The notes: generated by a model from the sequence alone, not told the origin. DNA of 64,000 nt from CAYUMU01 sp964445985 (GCA_964445985.1 CAYUMU010000017.1:22938-86937), one strand, 5' to 3'. Numbered from the stretch's first letter, positions 29,001 through 37,527 are shown. Numbers and translations are program-made.

Positions 29001-29522
29001 GGCAATTACCGTAGCCGGCAAATGATCTTTGCCGACCTGGTGCAAACGGTGTACGCCCCCATCCCCAATTGGGATGCCAAGGCCAACCCCGACCGCCCCG
29101 ATCAGCTCGGACCCCAAGGCGTGGTGCTCAACTGCCAGAAGCTCACCGTCACCGAAATGCAGGCAGGGCAAGATCGTCGCTGGTTTGAGCTGGCCGCCGA
29201 AGGCAACACCGTGGTCGAAGGCCAGGCCTTCACGGCCAATGCCGACCGCCTCACCTATACCGAAGACAAAAGCCTGCTCATCCTGGAAGGCACCCCGCGC
29301 GCCGCGGCCGAACTCTGGCGGCAAGAACGTCTCGGCGGCAAAGTCTCCCGAGCCGCCGCCCGCAAGATCATGTTCTGGAGCGACACCAACCGCATTGAAG
29401 TGGACGGCGCCGAATTCCTCGATCTCAGCCAACTCCCCCGCGGCCCGAATCCCCCGGCCGGAGCAACGCCGCCAGCAACGCCCAGCACCGGCCAGGCCCC
29501 CAGCACACGCGTACCACGCTAG
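26052..29522 (+). CDS. Giant OstA-like protein, candidate LPS-transport (LptC/LptA-type) component
   Basis: 1156 residues from the ATG at 26052 (TTG at 26013 also possible). A single N-terminal membrane helix (LRLLRIAVSAAAVFVAYTCY) anchors a large beta-rich exported region. Residues about 150-230 resemble LptC (STFDVALTTEAITTPHTVQF, GRGMQIDLL). Several later units have the OstA pattern, for example ATFQEQVDVLRI, LLITGDRVHAV, MLFDGRQATFERQVVAFRQQ and ADRLTYTEDKSLLILEGTP, the last followed by RIEVDGAEFLDL. Ala/Pro-rich linkers separate them. In E. coli lptC-lptA follow kdsD-kdsC; here this one gene does. Function as a periplasmic lipid bridge is inferred from fold pattern and synteny. Confidence 0.7.
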   Translation: MAVGLRLLRIAVSAAAVFVAYTCYAWLAVPWIEPAAAVVEAHDGPLPPRPDRNVTPPDDSMLAWFGHQPGAWELESPKRLQNDQGILLLQEYTNLGSGKLKIKPCTIVFMSDDESKPREQRIREATILQAPDGAILKFDQEIDLRRGDVGKVESGLLLGKVTIRSDQKLPGPADDLMISTFDVALTTEAITTPHTVQFRWGANHGSGRGMQIDLLDDKTAKKQGVANKFGRVKLLTLAHDVQMNFQFKGHAGPTDIAAAAASDAPEGATPADQTPAEAAAKPPTPVTITCRGPFRFDFARHVATFQEQVDVLRINTPGASDRLACELLELHLAPDDTAEAQTATAESGFPKLKAKRLVAKGNPVVLSAPSSAVYARGELLTYEIDTRRISLESAREVVFREQTNEIHAQQLHYQPGPEGRIGQFLAVGEGWMSWIIPNKARSGAGMLGGGPRAGQPAAPAGNEPARRFDARWTKQLHARPHEGQQVISMEGQTVSQMTGMGKIAAEEVHVWLREDLVLPENPQPGSTPKPKPQLTPQRMMARGGVDIDSDQLTGRTDKLEAWFVEAAPRVGSMAKPAAELASSVPEGYLHYVARPPIEDGHAQASASVTRQPWVVRGQSPSPVAPASPLHSRPARAVIPGALPGLPPATLPGTFHGQFPAAAPAAMQAVRPHGLPVADARAVAPRRPVQPVVYNGSLPAPAAEKRPQRFHVRGDLIRLEMRIVAKQMELSEVVVSGNAQLNETQTPEPGERPLLITGDRVHAVQQQPDAAVVTVVGKPGHVEGRGLALDGAAVNLDQAANKVWIDGAGRMTLIIDRDLQGEPTAQAQPLYVDWQGSMLFDGRQATFERQVVAFRQQEKLQTETLEVLFTDQVSFRRQTRPAERPEVATLRCRGGVFMERRMLDQHQQLESFEQTQTQDLTIDQRTGAVFAAGPGWINRRGFTRRGSGSPLSSSRGALAGASAATTEGEKQLTFLRVEFNRSITGNYRSRQMIFADLVQTVYAPIPNWDAKANPDRPDQLGPQGVVLNCQKLTVTEMQAGQDRRWFELAAEGNTVVEGQAFTANADRLTYTEDKSLLILEGTPRAAAELWRQERLGGKVSRAAARKIMFWSDTNRIEVDGAEFLDLSQLPRGPNPPAGATPPATPSTGQAPSTRVPR

Positions 29523-29531
29523 CGCAGGTCG

Positions 29532-29660
29532 ACGGTCGCCGACCGCGGCCTGATCGCTGGGCAGTTGCAGCGAACCCGCGCCGTCATGGGCCGCTGGACG
29601 TGGCAGCGGGGGCTCGCGGCGAGGATCACGCCGACACGCGGATTCTTGGGCGAGGACGCC
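29532..29660 (+). repeat. Dispersed 130-bp repeat, copy 1
   Basis: Begins CGGTCGCCGACCGCGGCCTG ten bases after the stop of the OstA-like gene, continues with CGAACCCGCGCCGTCATG and GGACGTGGCAGCGG, and ends GATTCTTGGGCGAGGACGCC. Related copies: 44634-44725, 54161-54280 and 60110-60239 (minus). The rest of the gap to 29788 has no gene. Confidence 0.8.
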
Positions 29661-29788
29661 CCCGGCCACAAGAAGGCGAGTCGCGACTTACCGTTTGCCC
29701 GCATGTCGCTGGCGTTGCGACTTCTAGCCTGACTATACTAAAGGCTACCCGGGGGGGAACACATCCGCTCAATCGCAAGGAGGGCGCG

Positions 29789-30673
29789 ATGTCCATGTCT
29801 CACGATTCTGATTCGGCAGGGCAGATTGGCTCGACGGAAATGGCTGGCCGCCGGTTTCCCTGGATTCAACTGCTGGTGGTGGTTGGCATTCTTGGGTTGC
29901 TGTGCGCGCTGTTGTCTCCGGCGATCCATCGCGGCCGCGGTCGTCGCGTAGACACGTGCCGTAATAACATGCGCGGCGTGGTAACCGCGGTTGTCGCCTT
30001 TGAAGCCAAAATGACCATCTATCCTGGCTTTGCGGGTCGCCTCGACGGCTTCGAACGCCCTTTGATGTTCGTGTTACTGCCCGAGATGGAGCGGAACGAT
30101 ATTTACAATGCTTTCCGTTCGTACGGCGCCGATGGGCTGCCAGCGGAAGCCGATTCGCTCTATTTCGAATTTCTCCAATGCCCTGAAAACCCCCGCGACC
30201 GGATGACCGCGGCCATGGCGTTCATCTTCAATACCGGCATGCCCGACGTTGAACAGGAACCCCACGACCTGCCGGCCAACGGCGTTTTCTTTCGGACGCC
30301 GAAGTTTGGCTCCAAGTATCTCGCCGAACACGACGGCATGACCAATACGCTGCTGATCTCGGAGCGGATCGCCGGTCCGCCGTGGACCAGTCGCCAGGAA
30401 TACGAGATCGGCATGGTCTGGCATCCGCGCTATGCCAAGTGGCGCCTTCCACCGGCGGGCGATCCCTACTACTTCAGCCGGCCTTCGAGCCATCACAAGG
30501 GCTACGTGAATGTGGCTTTTGCGGACAGCCACGTGCGAGCATTAAGCAACGACATCGACTACCGAGTTTATGCGCAATTGCTCACTTCCAACGGGGCCGA
30601 AGCCCAGTATGCCGACACTTTGGAATGGGTGCCGGCGGAGTTTCGCCAACCACTGGCAGAGGGGGCTTACTGA
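29789..30673 (+). CDS. DUF1559 family prepilin-like protein
   Basis: 294 residues from the ATG at 29789, placed seven bases after an excellent AAGGAGG. The N-terminal hydrophobic helix (FPWIQLLVVVGILGLLCALL) and CRNNMRGVVTAVVAFE, followed by the C-terminal GYVNVAFADSHVRAL, match the planctomycete DUF1559 family. The usual prepilin cleavage phrase GFTLVE is replaced by RFPWIQ, so processing by a prepilin peptidase is doubtful. The next gene is a paralogue whose ATG overlaps this stop. Confidence 0.88.
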   Translation: MSMSHDSDSAGQIGSTEMAGRRFPWIQLLVVVGILGLLCALLSPAIHRGRGRRVDTCRNNMRGVVTAVVAFEAKMTIYPGFAGRLDGFERPLMFVLLPEMERNDIYNAFRSYGADGLPAEADSLYFEFLQCPENPRDRMTAAMAFIFNTGMPDVEQEPHDLPANGVFFRTPKFGSKYLAEHDGMTNTLLISERIAGPPWTSRQEYEIGMVWHPRYAKWRLPPAGDPYYFSRPSSHHKGYVNVAFADSHVRALSNDIDYRVYAQLLTSNGAEAQYADTLEWVPAEFRQPLAEGAY

Positions 30674-31560
30674 TGGCTTGGCATGCATCTTCGCGAACCG
30701 GTTTCTCCGTGCGCGACTTGCTGATTGCCGTGGCGGCGATTGGGCTGTTGCTCGTATTGGCGATGTATTGGGTCGGAAACGGCCCGGAGTCCGCAGGTCG
30801 CCAGAATGCCTGCCGCTACAACATGCGTTCGGTCGCCACGGCAATCATCTCCTACGAAAGTATTCAAAACGTCTACCCCGGCTTCGTGCATCTCAACGAA
30901 AGCGGGTTTGAACGGCCGTTGATATTTGAACTCATGCCGCACCTGGAGCGAATGGACATCTACCGCGCATACGGGCCGCTTCCCCAGGATGGACTGCCGG
31001 CGGAGGCAGATACCCTGTTCTTGGAATTCCTCCAGTGCCCTTCCAACCCTTTGCCGCGAAACTCTGGGGGGACGAACATTGTATTCAACACGGGCATGCC
31101 CGATCTGCCCGCGCACTTCCCTCGCGACCTGCCAGCCAACGGCGTCTTTCAGAACCTGCGGCCTGGCCCCGCGGGCGAGAAAGCGGTTCGCACGAGTACC
31201 GCCGATCTCACGCAAGGCGATGGCGCGGTGAACACCCTGTTGTTATCCGAAAGCCTGTACGCCGGAAACTGGACGAGCCGCGTGGAGCATGAAATCGGCA
31301 TGGTCTGGCATCCCCGTTACGCGGGCGTGACGGCGCGATCGCAGGGTGATCCCTACATTACCGCGCGCCCTTCGAGCAACCACCCGGGCGTATGCAACGT
31401 GGGCTTCGCCGATAGCCATGTGCGCATACTGAACAATAACATCGACTATCGCCTGTACGTACAATTGCTCACGACCAATAGCGACGAGGCAAAATTCGTC
31501 GACACGCTGACGCTGGTGCCGGAGGAGTTTCGCCAACCGCTCAAGGAAGGTGACTACTGA
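30673..31560 (+). CDS. DUF1559 family prepilin-like protein, paralogue
   Basis: 295 residues. The ATG overlaps the previous stop (TGATG), so the two are translationally coupled. It aligns with its neighbour throughout: GFSVRDLLIAVAAIGLLLVLAM helix, CRYNMRSVATAIISYES, LPANGVF, EHEIGMVWHPRYA and NVGFADSHVRIL. The prepilin-type Glu after the Phe is an Asp shifted by one position. Tandem copies of this family are common in planctomycetes; their role is unknown, presumably envelope-associated. Confidence 0.88.
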   Translation: MAWHASSRTGFSVRDLLIAVAAIGLLLVLAMYWVGNGPESAGRQNACRYNMRSVATAIISYESIQNVYPGFVHLNESGFERPLIFELMPHLERMDIYRAYGPLPQDGLPAEADTLFLEFLQCPSNPLPRNSGGTNIVFNTGMPDLPAHFPRDLPANGVFQNLRPGPAGEKAVRTSTADLTQGDGAVNTLLLSESLYAGNWTSRVEHEIGMVWHPRYAGVTARSQGDPYITARPSSNHPGVCNVGFADSHVRILNNNIDYRLYVQLLTTNSDEAKFVDTLTLVPEEFRQPLKEGDY

Positions 31561-31588
31561 ACGGGAGCAGACTTGCCCTCCCCCGTCT

Positions 31589-31760
31589 CCAACTCCGAAT
31601 TCCGAACTCCCCGCTCCGCATTACCAAGAGCCGACCCTCGCCTTCCCGATCCCGTTGGCTACATGCTTACGCCACGGGCGTAAGCATGGCACACAGGCAT
31701 AACACACCGGCGACTGCCGCTCCGATGTGGTATCTGGCGGATGAACCGCCCGGCTCGCTG
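31589..31760 (+). repeat. Composite repeat parts (ACTCCGAATTCC block and GGCGG hairpin)
   Basis: 31589-31622 carries ACTCCGAATTCCGAACTCC, and 31733-31760 carries CTGGCGGATGAACCGCC then GGCTCGCT. The same two parts occur at 40517-40591 and 42172-42254. Between them lies the separate palindrome at 31663-31687. No gene is present in this 250-base gap. Confidence 0.7.
31663..31687. repeat. Perfect 11-bp hairpin repeat, copy 1
   Basis: ATGCTTACGCC and GGCGTAAGCAT form a perfect stem around ACG. An identical copy is at 55877-55901, and both continue GGCAC or GGCAC-like. Confidence 0.9.
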
Positions 31761-31810
31761 TGTTACAGTGGAGCCGTCGCGCTAACGCCACTTTCGCCAG
31801 GGTTCTCGCA

Positions 31811-32983
31811 ATGACACGCCCTAACTTCGTCCAAATGAATGTAATGATCGCGCTGGTTGCCACCTGTCTCAGCAGCCACGCCACTGCCGCCGAACCTCTC
31901 AAGGTTTTCGGTCGCACGGCGGCAGGAGAAGACGTGCAACTGTTCGCGCTCGAGAACGATCACGGCATGGTTGCCAGGTTCATCAGCCTGGGCGCCACGC
32001 TGGTTCGTTTGAAGGCGCCGGATCGCGATGGCAACCTGGCCGACGTGGTGCTGGGCTTTGACGACGTGGCCGGTTATCAATCGGATCGCAACCAATCGTT
32101 TGGCTGCATCGTGGGCCGCGTGGCCAATCGCATTGCGAAGGGCAAGTTCGAACTGGATGGCAAGACCTACCACCTGGCGATCAACAACGGTCCCAACCAT
32201 TTGCACGGCGGAGGGTCCCGCGCGCTGGCCCGCGTGCCGTGGCAAGGCAAAGCCATCGACACCAAGCTGGGTCCCGGCGTGGTGTTTACTTACACCAGCC
32301 CCGACGGCGAAGAAGGCTACCCCGGCACGGTCGAGTTTACGGTGACCTACGTGCTCACCAACCAGAACGAACTGCGGATGACGTTCGAGGCCAAAACCGA
32401 TCAGGCCACGCCGGTCAATCTGAGCCAGCACACGTATTTCAACCTGGCCGGCCACGGCGCCAAAACGGCCCTCGATCACCAGCTTACGCTCCATGCCGAC
32501 CAATATACGCCGACGGACGAAACGCTGATTCCCACGGGGGAAATTGCCAAGGTGGCCGGCACGCCCCTCGACTTCCGCCCTCAGGCTGATGGCTCCACCG
32601 CAGGCAGCAAGCAACCGCAAGCTCGCACGATCGGCAGCCGGATTGCAAAACTGCTCGACACGCCGGCCGGCGGCTACGATCACAACTTTGTGCTCAACAA
32701 GCCCAAGGCCGGCGAACTGACCAAGGCGGCCGTGCTGCGCCACGAAGCCTCGGGCCGCACGCTCACCGTGCATACCACCCAGCCCGGCGTGCAGTTCTAT
32801 ACGGGCAATTTTCTCTTCGGCCAGCAGGGCAAAGACGGCCAAACCTACGCCAAGCAGAGCGGCGTCTGCCTGGAGACGCAGCATTTTCCTGACTCGGTGA
32901 ACCACGCCAACTTTCCCAGCGTGATTGTCACGCCCGAGAAGCCCTATCGCGAAACGTGCGTTTACACGTTCACCGCCGAATAA
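31811..32983 (+). CDS. galM: Aldose 1-epimerase (exported mutarotase)
   Basis: 390 residues from the ATG at 31811. A signal peptide (MIALVATCLSSHATAA region, to about residue 27) precedes a full galactose-mutarotase domain: GCIVGRVANRIAKGKFELDG (substrate-binding Arg), NNGPNHLHGG, NLSQHTYFNLAGHG with the catalytic His, and GVCLETQHFPDSVNH with the catalytic Glu. It interconverts alpha and beta anomers of aldohexoses, probably in the periplasm. Followed by a long perfect inverted repeat that could terminate transcription. Confidence 0.93.
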   Translation: MTRPNFVQMNVMIALVATCLSSHATAAEPLKVFGRTAAGEDVQLFALENDHGMVARFISLGATLVRLKAPDRDGNLADVVLGFDDVAGYQSDRNQSFGCIVGRVANRIAKGKFELDGKTYHLAINNGPNHLHGGGSRALARVPWQGKAIDTKLGPGVVFTYTSPDGEEGYPGTVEFTVTYVLTNQNELRMTFEAKTDQATPVNLSQHTYFNLAGHGAKTALDHQLTLHADQYTPTDETLIPTGEIAKVAGTPLDFRPQADGSTAGSKQPQARTIGSRIAKLLDTPAGGYDHNFVLNKPKAGELTKAAVLRHEASGRTLTVHTTQPGVQFYTGNFLFGQQGKDGQTYAKQSGVCLETQHFPDSVNHANFPSVIVTPEKPYRETCVYTFTAE

Positions 32984-33015
32984 GGGGCGAATGTTCCTTG
33001 AGATCGCATGAAAAC

Positions 33016-33073
33016 CAAAGTCGCCTTTCGCTCCGCGAAAGGATTTGCTCTCGCGGAGCGAAAGGCGACTTTG
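33016..33073. terminator. 23-bp perfect inverted repeat, possible terminator
   Basis: The arm 33016-33038 (starting CAAAGTCGCCTTTCGCTCCG) is exactly complementary to 33051-33073, with a 12-base loop. It stands 33 bases after the galM stop. No T-run follows, so it may act by other means or be a dispersed palindrome. Confidence 0.7.
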
Positions 33074-33144
33074 TGTCCTTGATGCAATCCATCGCGCCGC
33101 TCATTAACCGCTTTCTTCTCCCCCGACTGCAAAGCATCACCAAC

Positions 33145-33834
33145 ATGCTCGACGTGCTCGTGGTCGCTCCCCATCCCGATGACGCCGAGCTAGGCATGGC
33201 GGGGGCGATCCTCCGCTTCAAGGCCGATGGGCTCAAAGTTGGCGTGCTCGACCTGACCACTGGCGAGCCCACCCCGCATGGCAGCCTGGAACTTCGCCAG
33301 CAAGAAACGGCCGCCGCCACCAAGATATTGCAGCTCGACTGGCGGCAGAACCTGGGCCTGACCAACCGCAGCCTGGAACACACGCTCGAAGCCCGGCGGC
33401 AGTTGGCTGGCGTGTTTCGCACGGTTCGCCCTCGCTGGATCTTCGCCCCCTATTGGGTCGATTCGCACCCCGACCACGTGGCCGCGACGGAAATGATCGA
33501 GGCGGCCCGCTTTTGGGCCAAACTATCCAAGAGCGATCTGCCGGGCGAACCGTACTTCCCCAGCCGCATTTATTACTATTTTTGCGTGCATTTGCGACAG
33601 GCGGTGGCCCCCACCTGGGTGCTCGATATTTCGCCCTATTGGGAAGCCAAGCTGGCCGCGATTCGCTGCTACGAAAGCCAGTTTGTCACTGGCCGGCCCA
33701 CCGAACCGCCCACGTTTATCGATCGCCAGCGCGACGCGGCCGCCTATTGGGGAGGGATGATCGGCGTGGCTTACGGCGAGCCCTTCGCCAGCCGCGAACC
33801 GCTGGGCCTAACGAGCCTGCGCGACCTGGTGTAG
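33145..33834 (+). CDS. PIG-L family deacetylase (BshB1-like)
   Basis: 229 residues from the ATG at 33145. The zinc-binding APHPDDAELG motif near the start and DSHPDHVAAT in the middle are complete; TTGEPTPHGS and YYFCVHLRQAVAPTWVLDIS are characteristic of the BshB1 branch, which deacetylates GlcNAc-malate in bacillithiol synthesis. Other bacillithiol genes are not in this window, so a different N-acetyl sugar cannot be ruled out. The frame is open upstream to 32956 but that stretch is the inverted repeat. Confidence 0.88.
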   Translation: MLDVLVVAPHPDDAELGMAGAILRFKADGLKVGVLDLTTGEPTPHGSLELRQQETAAATKILQLDWRQNLGLTNRSLEHTLEARRQLAGVFRTVRPRWIFAPYWVDSHPDHVAATEMIEAARFWAKLSKSDLPGEPYFPSRIYYYFCVHLRQAVAPTWVLDISPYWEAKLAAIRCYESQFVTGRPTEPPTFIDRQRDAAAYWGGMIGVAYGEPFASREPLGLTSLRDLV

Positions 33835-33985
33835 CGATCGATCTCGCTAACACTTCTCGCCCCCCCTGCCAACGTGGGGTGGGCAGCGCTTTCGCTTTTG
33901 GCCCGCGGCGGGTTAAAATCGAACGAGACCGCCGCCTGCCTCGCCCCGCTTCGAATCCTTCCCCTCCTGCGAGAGTTTCCCCACG

Positions 33986-36805
33986 GTGAACTCGACCTGC
34001 CCGACTCAACGCTTCTCCGCTCGCCTGGTTTTAATGCTGCTGGCTGCGATCCCCCTGTCCGCAGGCACCGCAACCGCCGCCGAACCGGCGAATGCTGCCG
34101 GCGAGGCGTTCTTCGAAAAGCACATTCGCCCGCTGCTGGTGACCCACTGCTACAGTTGCCACGGGGCCAAAGAGCAGGAGTCGGACCTGCGGCTCGATAG
34201 CCGCGAGGCGCTGCTGAAGGGCGGGTACGCCGGATCGGCCGCCGTGGCAGGCAAGCCGGCCGAAAGCCTAATCATGCAGATGATCGGCTACGAAGGCGAC
34301 GTGAAGATGCCCCCGGTGGGCAAGCTGCCCGACGCCGAAATTGCCGCCATGCGCAGCTGGATTGAGCAAGGCCTGCCCTGGCCGGCTGGCGTGGTGCTTC
34401 AACCGGGCAACTCCATCGCGGCGGCCCAGCAAAACCATTGGTCGTTCCGCCCGCTGGCTGCGTTTTCCCCGCCCGCCGCATCGACGCTGCCGCCGCAAAC
34501 GGCCGCCTGGGTGCAAAACCCGGTCGATCAATGGGTGGCCGCCAGGCTGCATGAAGCAGGGCTCACGCCGGCCCCGCTGGCCGATCGCCGCACGTTGCTT
34601 CGCCGTTTCACCTTTGCCCTGTGGGGCTTGCCGCCCACGCCCGAGCAGGTGGAAGCCTTCACGAACGACCCGGCGCCCGATGCCGATGTGCTGGCCCGGT
34701 GGGTCGATCGGTTGCTGGCTTCGCCCCACTACGGCGTGCGCTGGGGGCGGCACTGGCTCGATATTGCCCGCTATGCCGACACCAAGGGCTATGTGTTCAC
34801 CGAAGAACCGCGTTATCCCTACGCCTACACCTTTCGCGATTACGTGATCGAGTCGCTCAATGCCGATCTGCCCTACGATCAGTTCGTGCGCGAGCAGTTG
34901 GCGGCCGACCAGTTTCCCCGCCCTGATGGCGACACCCGCTCGCTGGCGGCGCTCGGTTTCCTCACGGTCGGCCGGCGGTTTTCCAACAACAAGCACGATA
35001 TTATCGACGACCGCATCGACGTGCTCAGCCGCGGCCTGTTGGGCCTCACGGTCACTTGTGCCCGCTGCCACGATCACAAGTACGACCCGGTTCCCACGGC
35101 CGATTACTACGCGCTGTACGGGGTGTTTGCCAGCTGCGAAGAACCGGCCGAGCCGCCGCTGATTGGCAAGCCGGAAGACACCGCCGAGTTTAGGGCTTTC
35201 CAGCAAGAGCTGGGCAAACTCCAGGGCGAGTGCGACACCTATCGCGATCAGCAATACGCGGCGCTACTGCGCGAGCTGCGCACCCAGGCAGGCGATTACT
35301 TCCTGGCCGCCGTGGCCTCCAAAGAGCGCGAGGCCCAGGGCCATGAACGGCCCATGCTTTCGCTCGCGGCTGGCGACCTGCGGCCCAGCGTGCTCAATCG
35401 CTGGCGAGCCCACCTGCAACGGCAAACGCCTGACAACCCGCTGTTCGGCCTGTGGCAACAGCTCAAGAATACTCCCGAGCCGCAATTTGCGGCAAAGTTG
35501 AAAGCCTGGCTGGCGGCGCCCCCCAGCAACACCCATCCGCGGCTGTTGGCCGAAGTTGCCGCACATTTGCCGGCCGACCGCGATGCGCTGGCGCTGCTGT
35601 ATGGCAAGCTGCTGCGCGAGGCGGCCACGCTGACCGAGCCCATGCCGGCCGACGGCGCCGCGGCGGCGGTCACGGCCGTGCAATCGGTCGCTGGCGACCT
35701 CAAGTCGCTAGCCGAGTCGTTTCACGGCGAGCAGGCGCCTTGCTATGTGGACCTGGACGAAGCCCAGCGGATTTTTGCCCGCGATGTCAAAACCAGACTT
35801 TCATCCCTCAAGAAAAAGGTGGATGTGTTCCGCGTGAACTCGCCCGTGGCCCCGCCCAGGGCGATGGTGCTGGTGGACGCGGCCCAGCCGGTGCAGCCAC
35901 GCATTCTCGTTCGCGGCAACCCAGGCCGGCCGGGCGACCCCGTGCCGCGGCGGTTCCTCAGCGTGCTTTCCGCAGGTGAGCCGCAGCCGTTCCAAACCGG
36001 CAGCGGCCGCGCGGAGCTGGCGAAAGCGGTCACGGCGGCCGACAATCCGCTGTTCGCCCGGGTGATTGCCAATCGCGTTTGGGCCCAGCACTTTGGCGAA
36101 GGCCTGGTGCGCACGGCCAGCGACTTCGGAGCCCGCAGCGATCCGCCCAGCCACCCCGAGTTGCTCGACCACCTGGCGGCCACACTCATCCGTTCCGGCT
36201 GGTCGCTCAAGGCACTGCACCGCGAAATTCTGCTTTCGGCCACCTTCCAGCAGCAAAGCACGCTGCGGCCTGAGTGCAGCAGCGTCGATCCCGAGAACCG
36301 CCTGCTGTGGAAGTGGAATCGCCAGCGGCTGGAATACGAGCCGCTCCGCGATGCGATGCTGGCCGCGGCCGGTCAGCTCGACGAACGCTTCGGCGGCCGC
36401 TCGGTCGATCTGTTCAAGTCGCCCTTCACCGGCCGCCGCACGGCTTACGGTTACATCGATCGGCAGGAGTTGCCGGCCGTGTTTCGCGTGTTCGACGTGG
36501 CCAATCCCGACGCCACCAGCCCCGGCCGGCCCGAAACCACGGTGGCTCAACAGGCGTTGTACTTGCTCAATTCGCCCTTTGTGATGGAACAGGCTCAGCA
36601 CCTAGCAGCCCGTACGGCAGGCATCAGCGATGCGGCAACGCGGGTCACCGAGCTTTACCGCCTGGCCCTGGCCCGATCGCCTGACCCTTCTGAATTGCAA
36701 CTGGCCCTGGCGTTTGTCGAGAAAGCAACCGCCGGCAAAGTAGCGGCTTGGGAGAAGTTGGCTCACGCCCTGCTGTGCAGTAACGAATTTGCGTTTATCG
36801 ACTGA
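33986..36805 (+). CDS. Planctomycete cytochrome protein: PSCyt1 + DUF1549 + DUF1553
   Basis: 939 residues starting with GTG. Signal peptide (to about 32), then a planctomycete-type cytochrome c domain with heme motif CYSCH at 55-59 and a distal KMPPVGKL. DUF1549 follows (GVRWGRHWLDIARYADTKGY, AGDQF-like AADQFPRP, LTVTCARCHDHKYDP with a second CxxCH), and DUF1553 at the C-terminus (LFARVIANRVWAQHFGEGLV, SDFGARSDPPSHPELLDHLA). A matching DUF1501 gene usually lies next to such genes but is absent here. Exported; precise role unknown, probably redox-linked degradation of polymers. Confidence 0.93.
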   Translation: MNSTCPTQRFSARLVLMLLAAIPLSAGTATAAEPANAAGEAFFEKHIRPLLVTHCYSCHGAKEQESDLRLDSREALLKGGYAGSAAVAGKPAESLIMQMIGYEGDVKMPPVGKLPDAEIAAMRSWIEQGLPWPAGVVLQPGNSIAAAQQNHWSFRPLAAFSPPAASTLPPQTAAWVQNPVDQWVAARLHEAGLTPAPLADRRTLLRRFTFALWGLPPTPEQVEAFTNDPAPDADVLARWVDRLLASPHYGVRWGRHWLDIARYADTKGYVFTEEPRYPYAYTFRDYVIESLNADLPYDQFVREQLAADQFPRPDGDTRSLAALGFLTVGRRFSNNKHDIIDDRIDVLSRGLLGLTVTCARCHDHKYDPVPTADYYALYGVFASCEEPAEPPLIGKPEDTAEFRAFQQELGKLQGECDTYRDQQYAALLRELRTQAGDYFLAAVASKEREAQGHERPMLSLAAGDLRPSVLNRWRAHLQRQTPDNPLFGLWQQLKNTPEPQFAAKLKAWLAAPPSNTHPRLLAEVAAHLPADRDALALLYGKLLREAATLTEPMPADGAAAAVTAVQSVAGDLKSLAESFHGEQAPCYVDLDEAQRIFARDVKTRLSSLKKKVDVFRVNSPVAPPRAMVLVDAAQPVQPRILVRGNPGRPGDPVPRRFLSVLSAGEPQPFQTGSGRAELAKAVTAADNPLFARVIANRVWAQHFGEGLVRTASDFGARSDPPSHPELLDHLAATLIRSGWSLKALHREILLSATFQQQSTLRPECSSVDPENRLLWKWNRQRLEYEPLRDAMLAAAGQLDERFGGRSVDLFKSPFTGRRTAYGYIDRQELPAVFRVFDVANPDATSPGRPETTVAQQALYLLNSPFVMEQAQHLAARTAGISDAATRVTELYRLALARSPDPSELQLALAFVEKATAGKVAAWEKLAHALLCSNEFAFID

Positions 36806-36912
36806 CCAGCATCCCCTCGAATCGGGCATGCCGTGAACCGAGCAAGCCCGGCGTGTGTCTCATCGCGGCCATGTTTCCACCTTCCAGCAACTAGCTACCA
36901 GCCCCGCCGGCA

Positions 36913-37527
36913 ATGTACACTCCTGAAGACTTTCAATTTGCCGACCCGGCTCAGGTGGCGGCCTTCGTCGCGGCGCACAGCTTTGGGTTGTTGGTCAGCC
37001 AGCAAGCCGGCGCGCCGGTAGCCAGTCATTTGCCCTTCCTCACCGAGCAGGCAGAAGGCCGCCTCACCCGCCTGATTGGCCATGTCGCCAAGGCCAATTC
37101 GCAGTGGCAAGACCTCGACGGCCAGCAGGTGCTGGCCGTGTTCTCCGGTCCTCATGCGTATATCTCCGCCGGTTGGTATCAGGCAGAGAACGTGGTGCCC
37201 ACCTGGAACTACGTGGCCGTGCATATCACCGGCGTGGCTCGCCTGATCGACGACCCGGCCCAGCGGATGCAACTGCTGGAAGCGTTCGTCCATCGCTACG
37301 AAAGCGACCAGCCGCAACCTTGGGCTTTCGATTCGAGCACTCCCTTCGCCGAGCGGCTGGCCGAGATGATCGTCGGCTTTGCCATCGACATCACGGCCGT
37401 GGAGGGCAAAGCCAAACTCAGCCAAAACCATGCGGTCGAGCGGCGCGAGAAAGTTATCACGGCGCTGCGAGCGCAGGGCGATCCGAATGCGATTGCCGCT
37501 TGGATGGCGGCGACGCTCAACGAGTAG
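36913..37527 (+). CDS. PaiB-type FMN-binding protein
   Basis: 204 residues. Residues MYTPEDFQFADPAQVAAFVA, SHLPFLTE, LIGHVAKANSQW, VFSGPHAYISAGWY and VPTWNYVAVHITG are the standard PaiB (FMN-binding split-barrel) pattern. In Bacillus PaiB is reported as a negative regulator of sporulation and protease genes; biochemical activity is unclear. Single gene between the cytochrome protein and a convergent gene. Confidence 0.92.
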   Translation: MYTPEDFQFADPAQVAAFVAAHSFGLLVSQQAGAPVASHLPFLTEQAEGRLTRLIGHVAKANSQWQDLDGQQVLAVFSGPHAYISAGWYQAENVVPTWNYVAVHITGVARLIDDPAQRMQLLEAFVHRYESDQPQPWAFDSSTPFAERLAEMIVGFAIDITAVEGKAKLSQNHAVERREKVITALRAQGDPNAIAAWMAATLNE

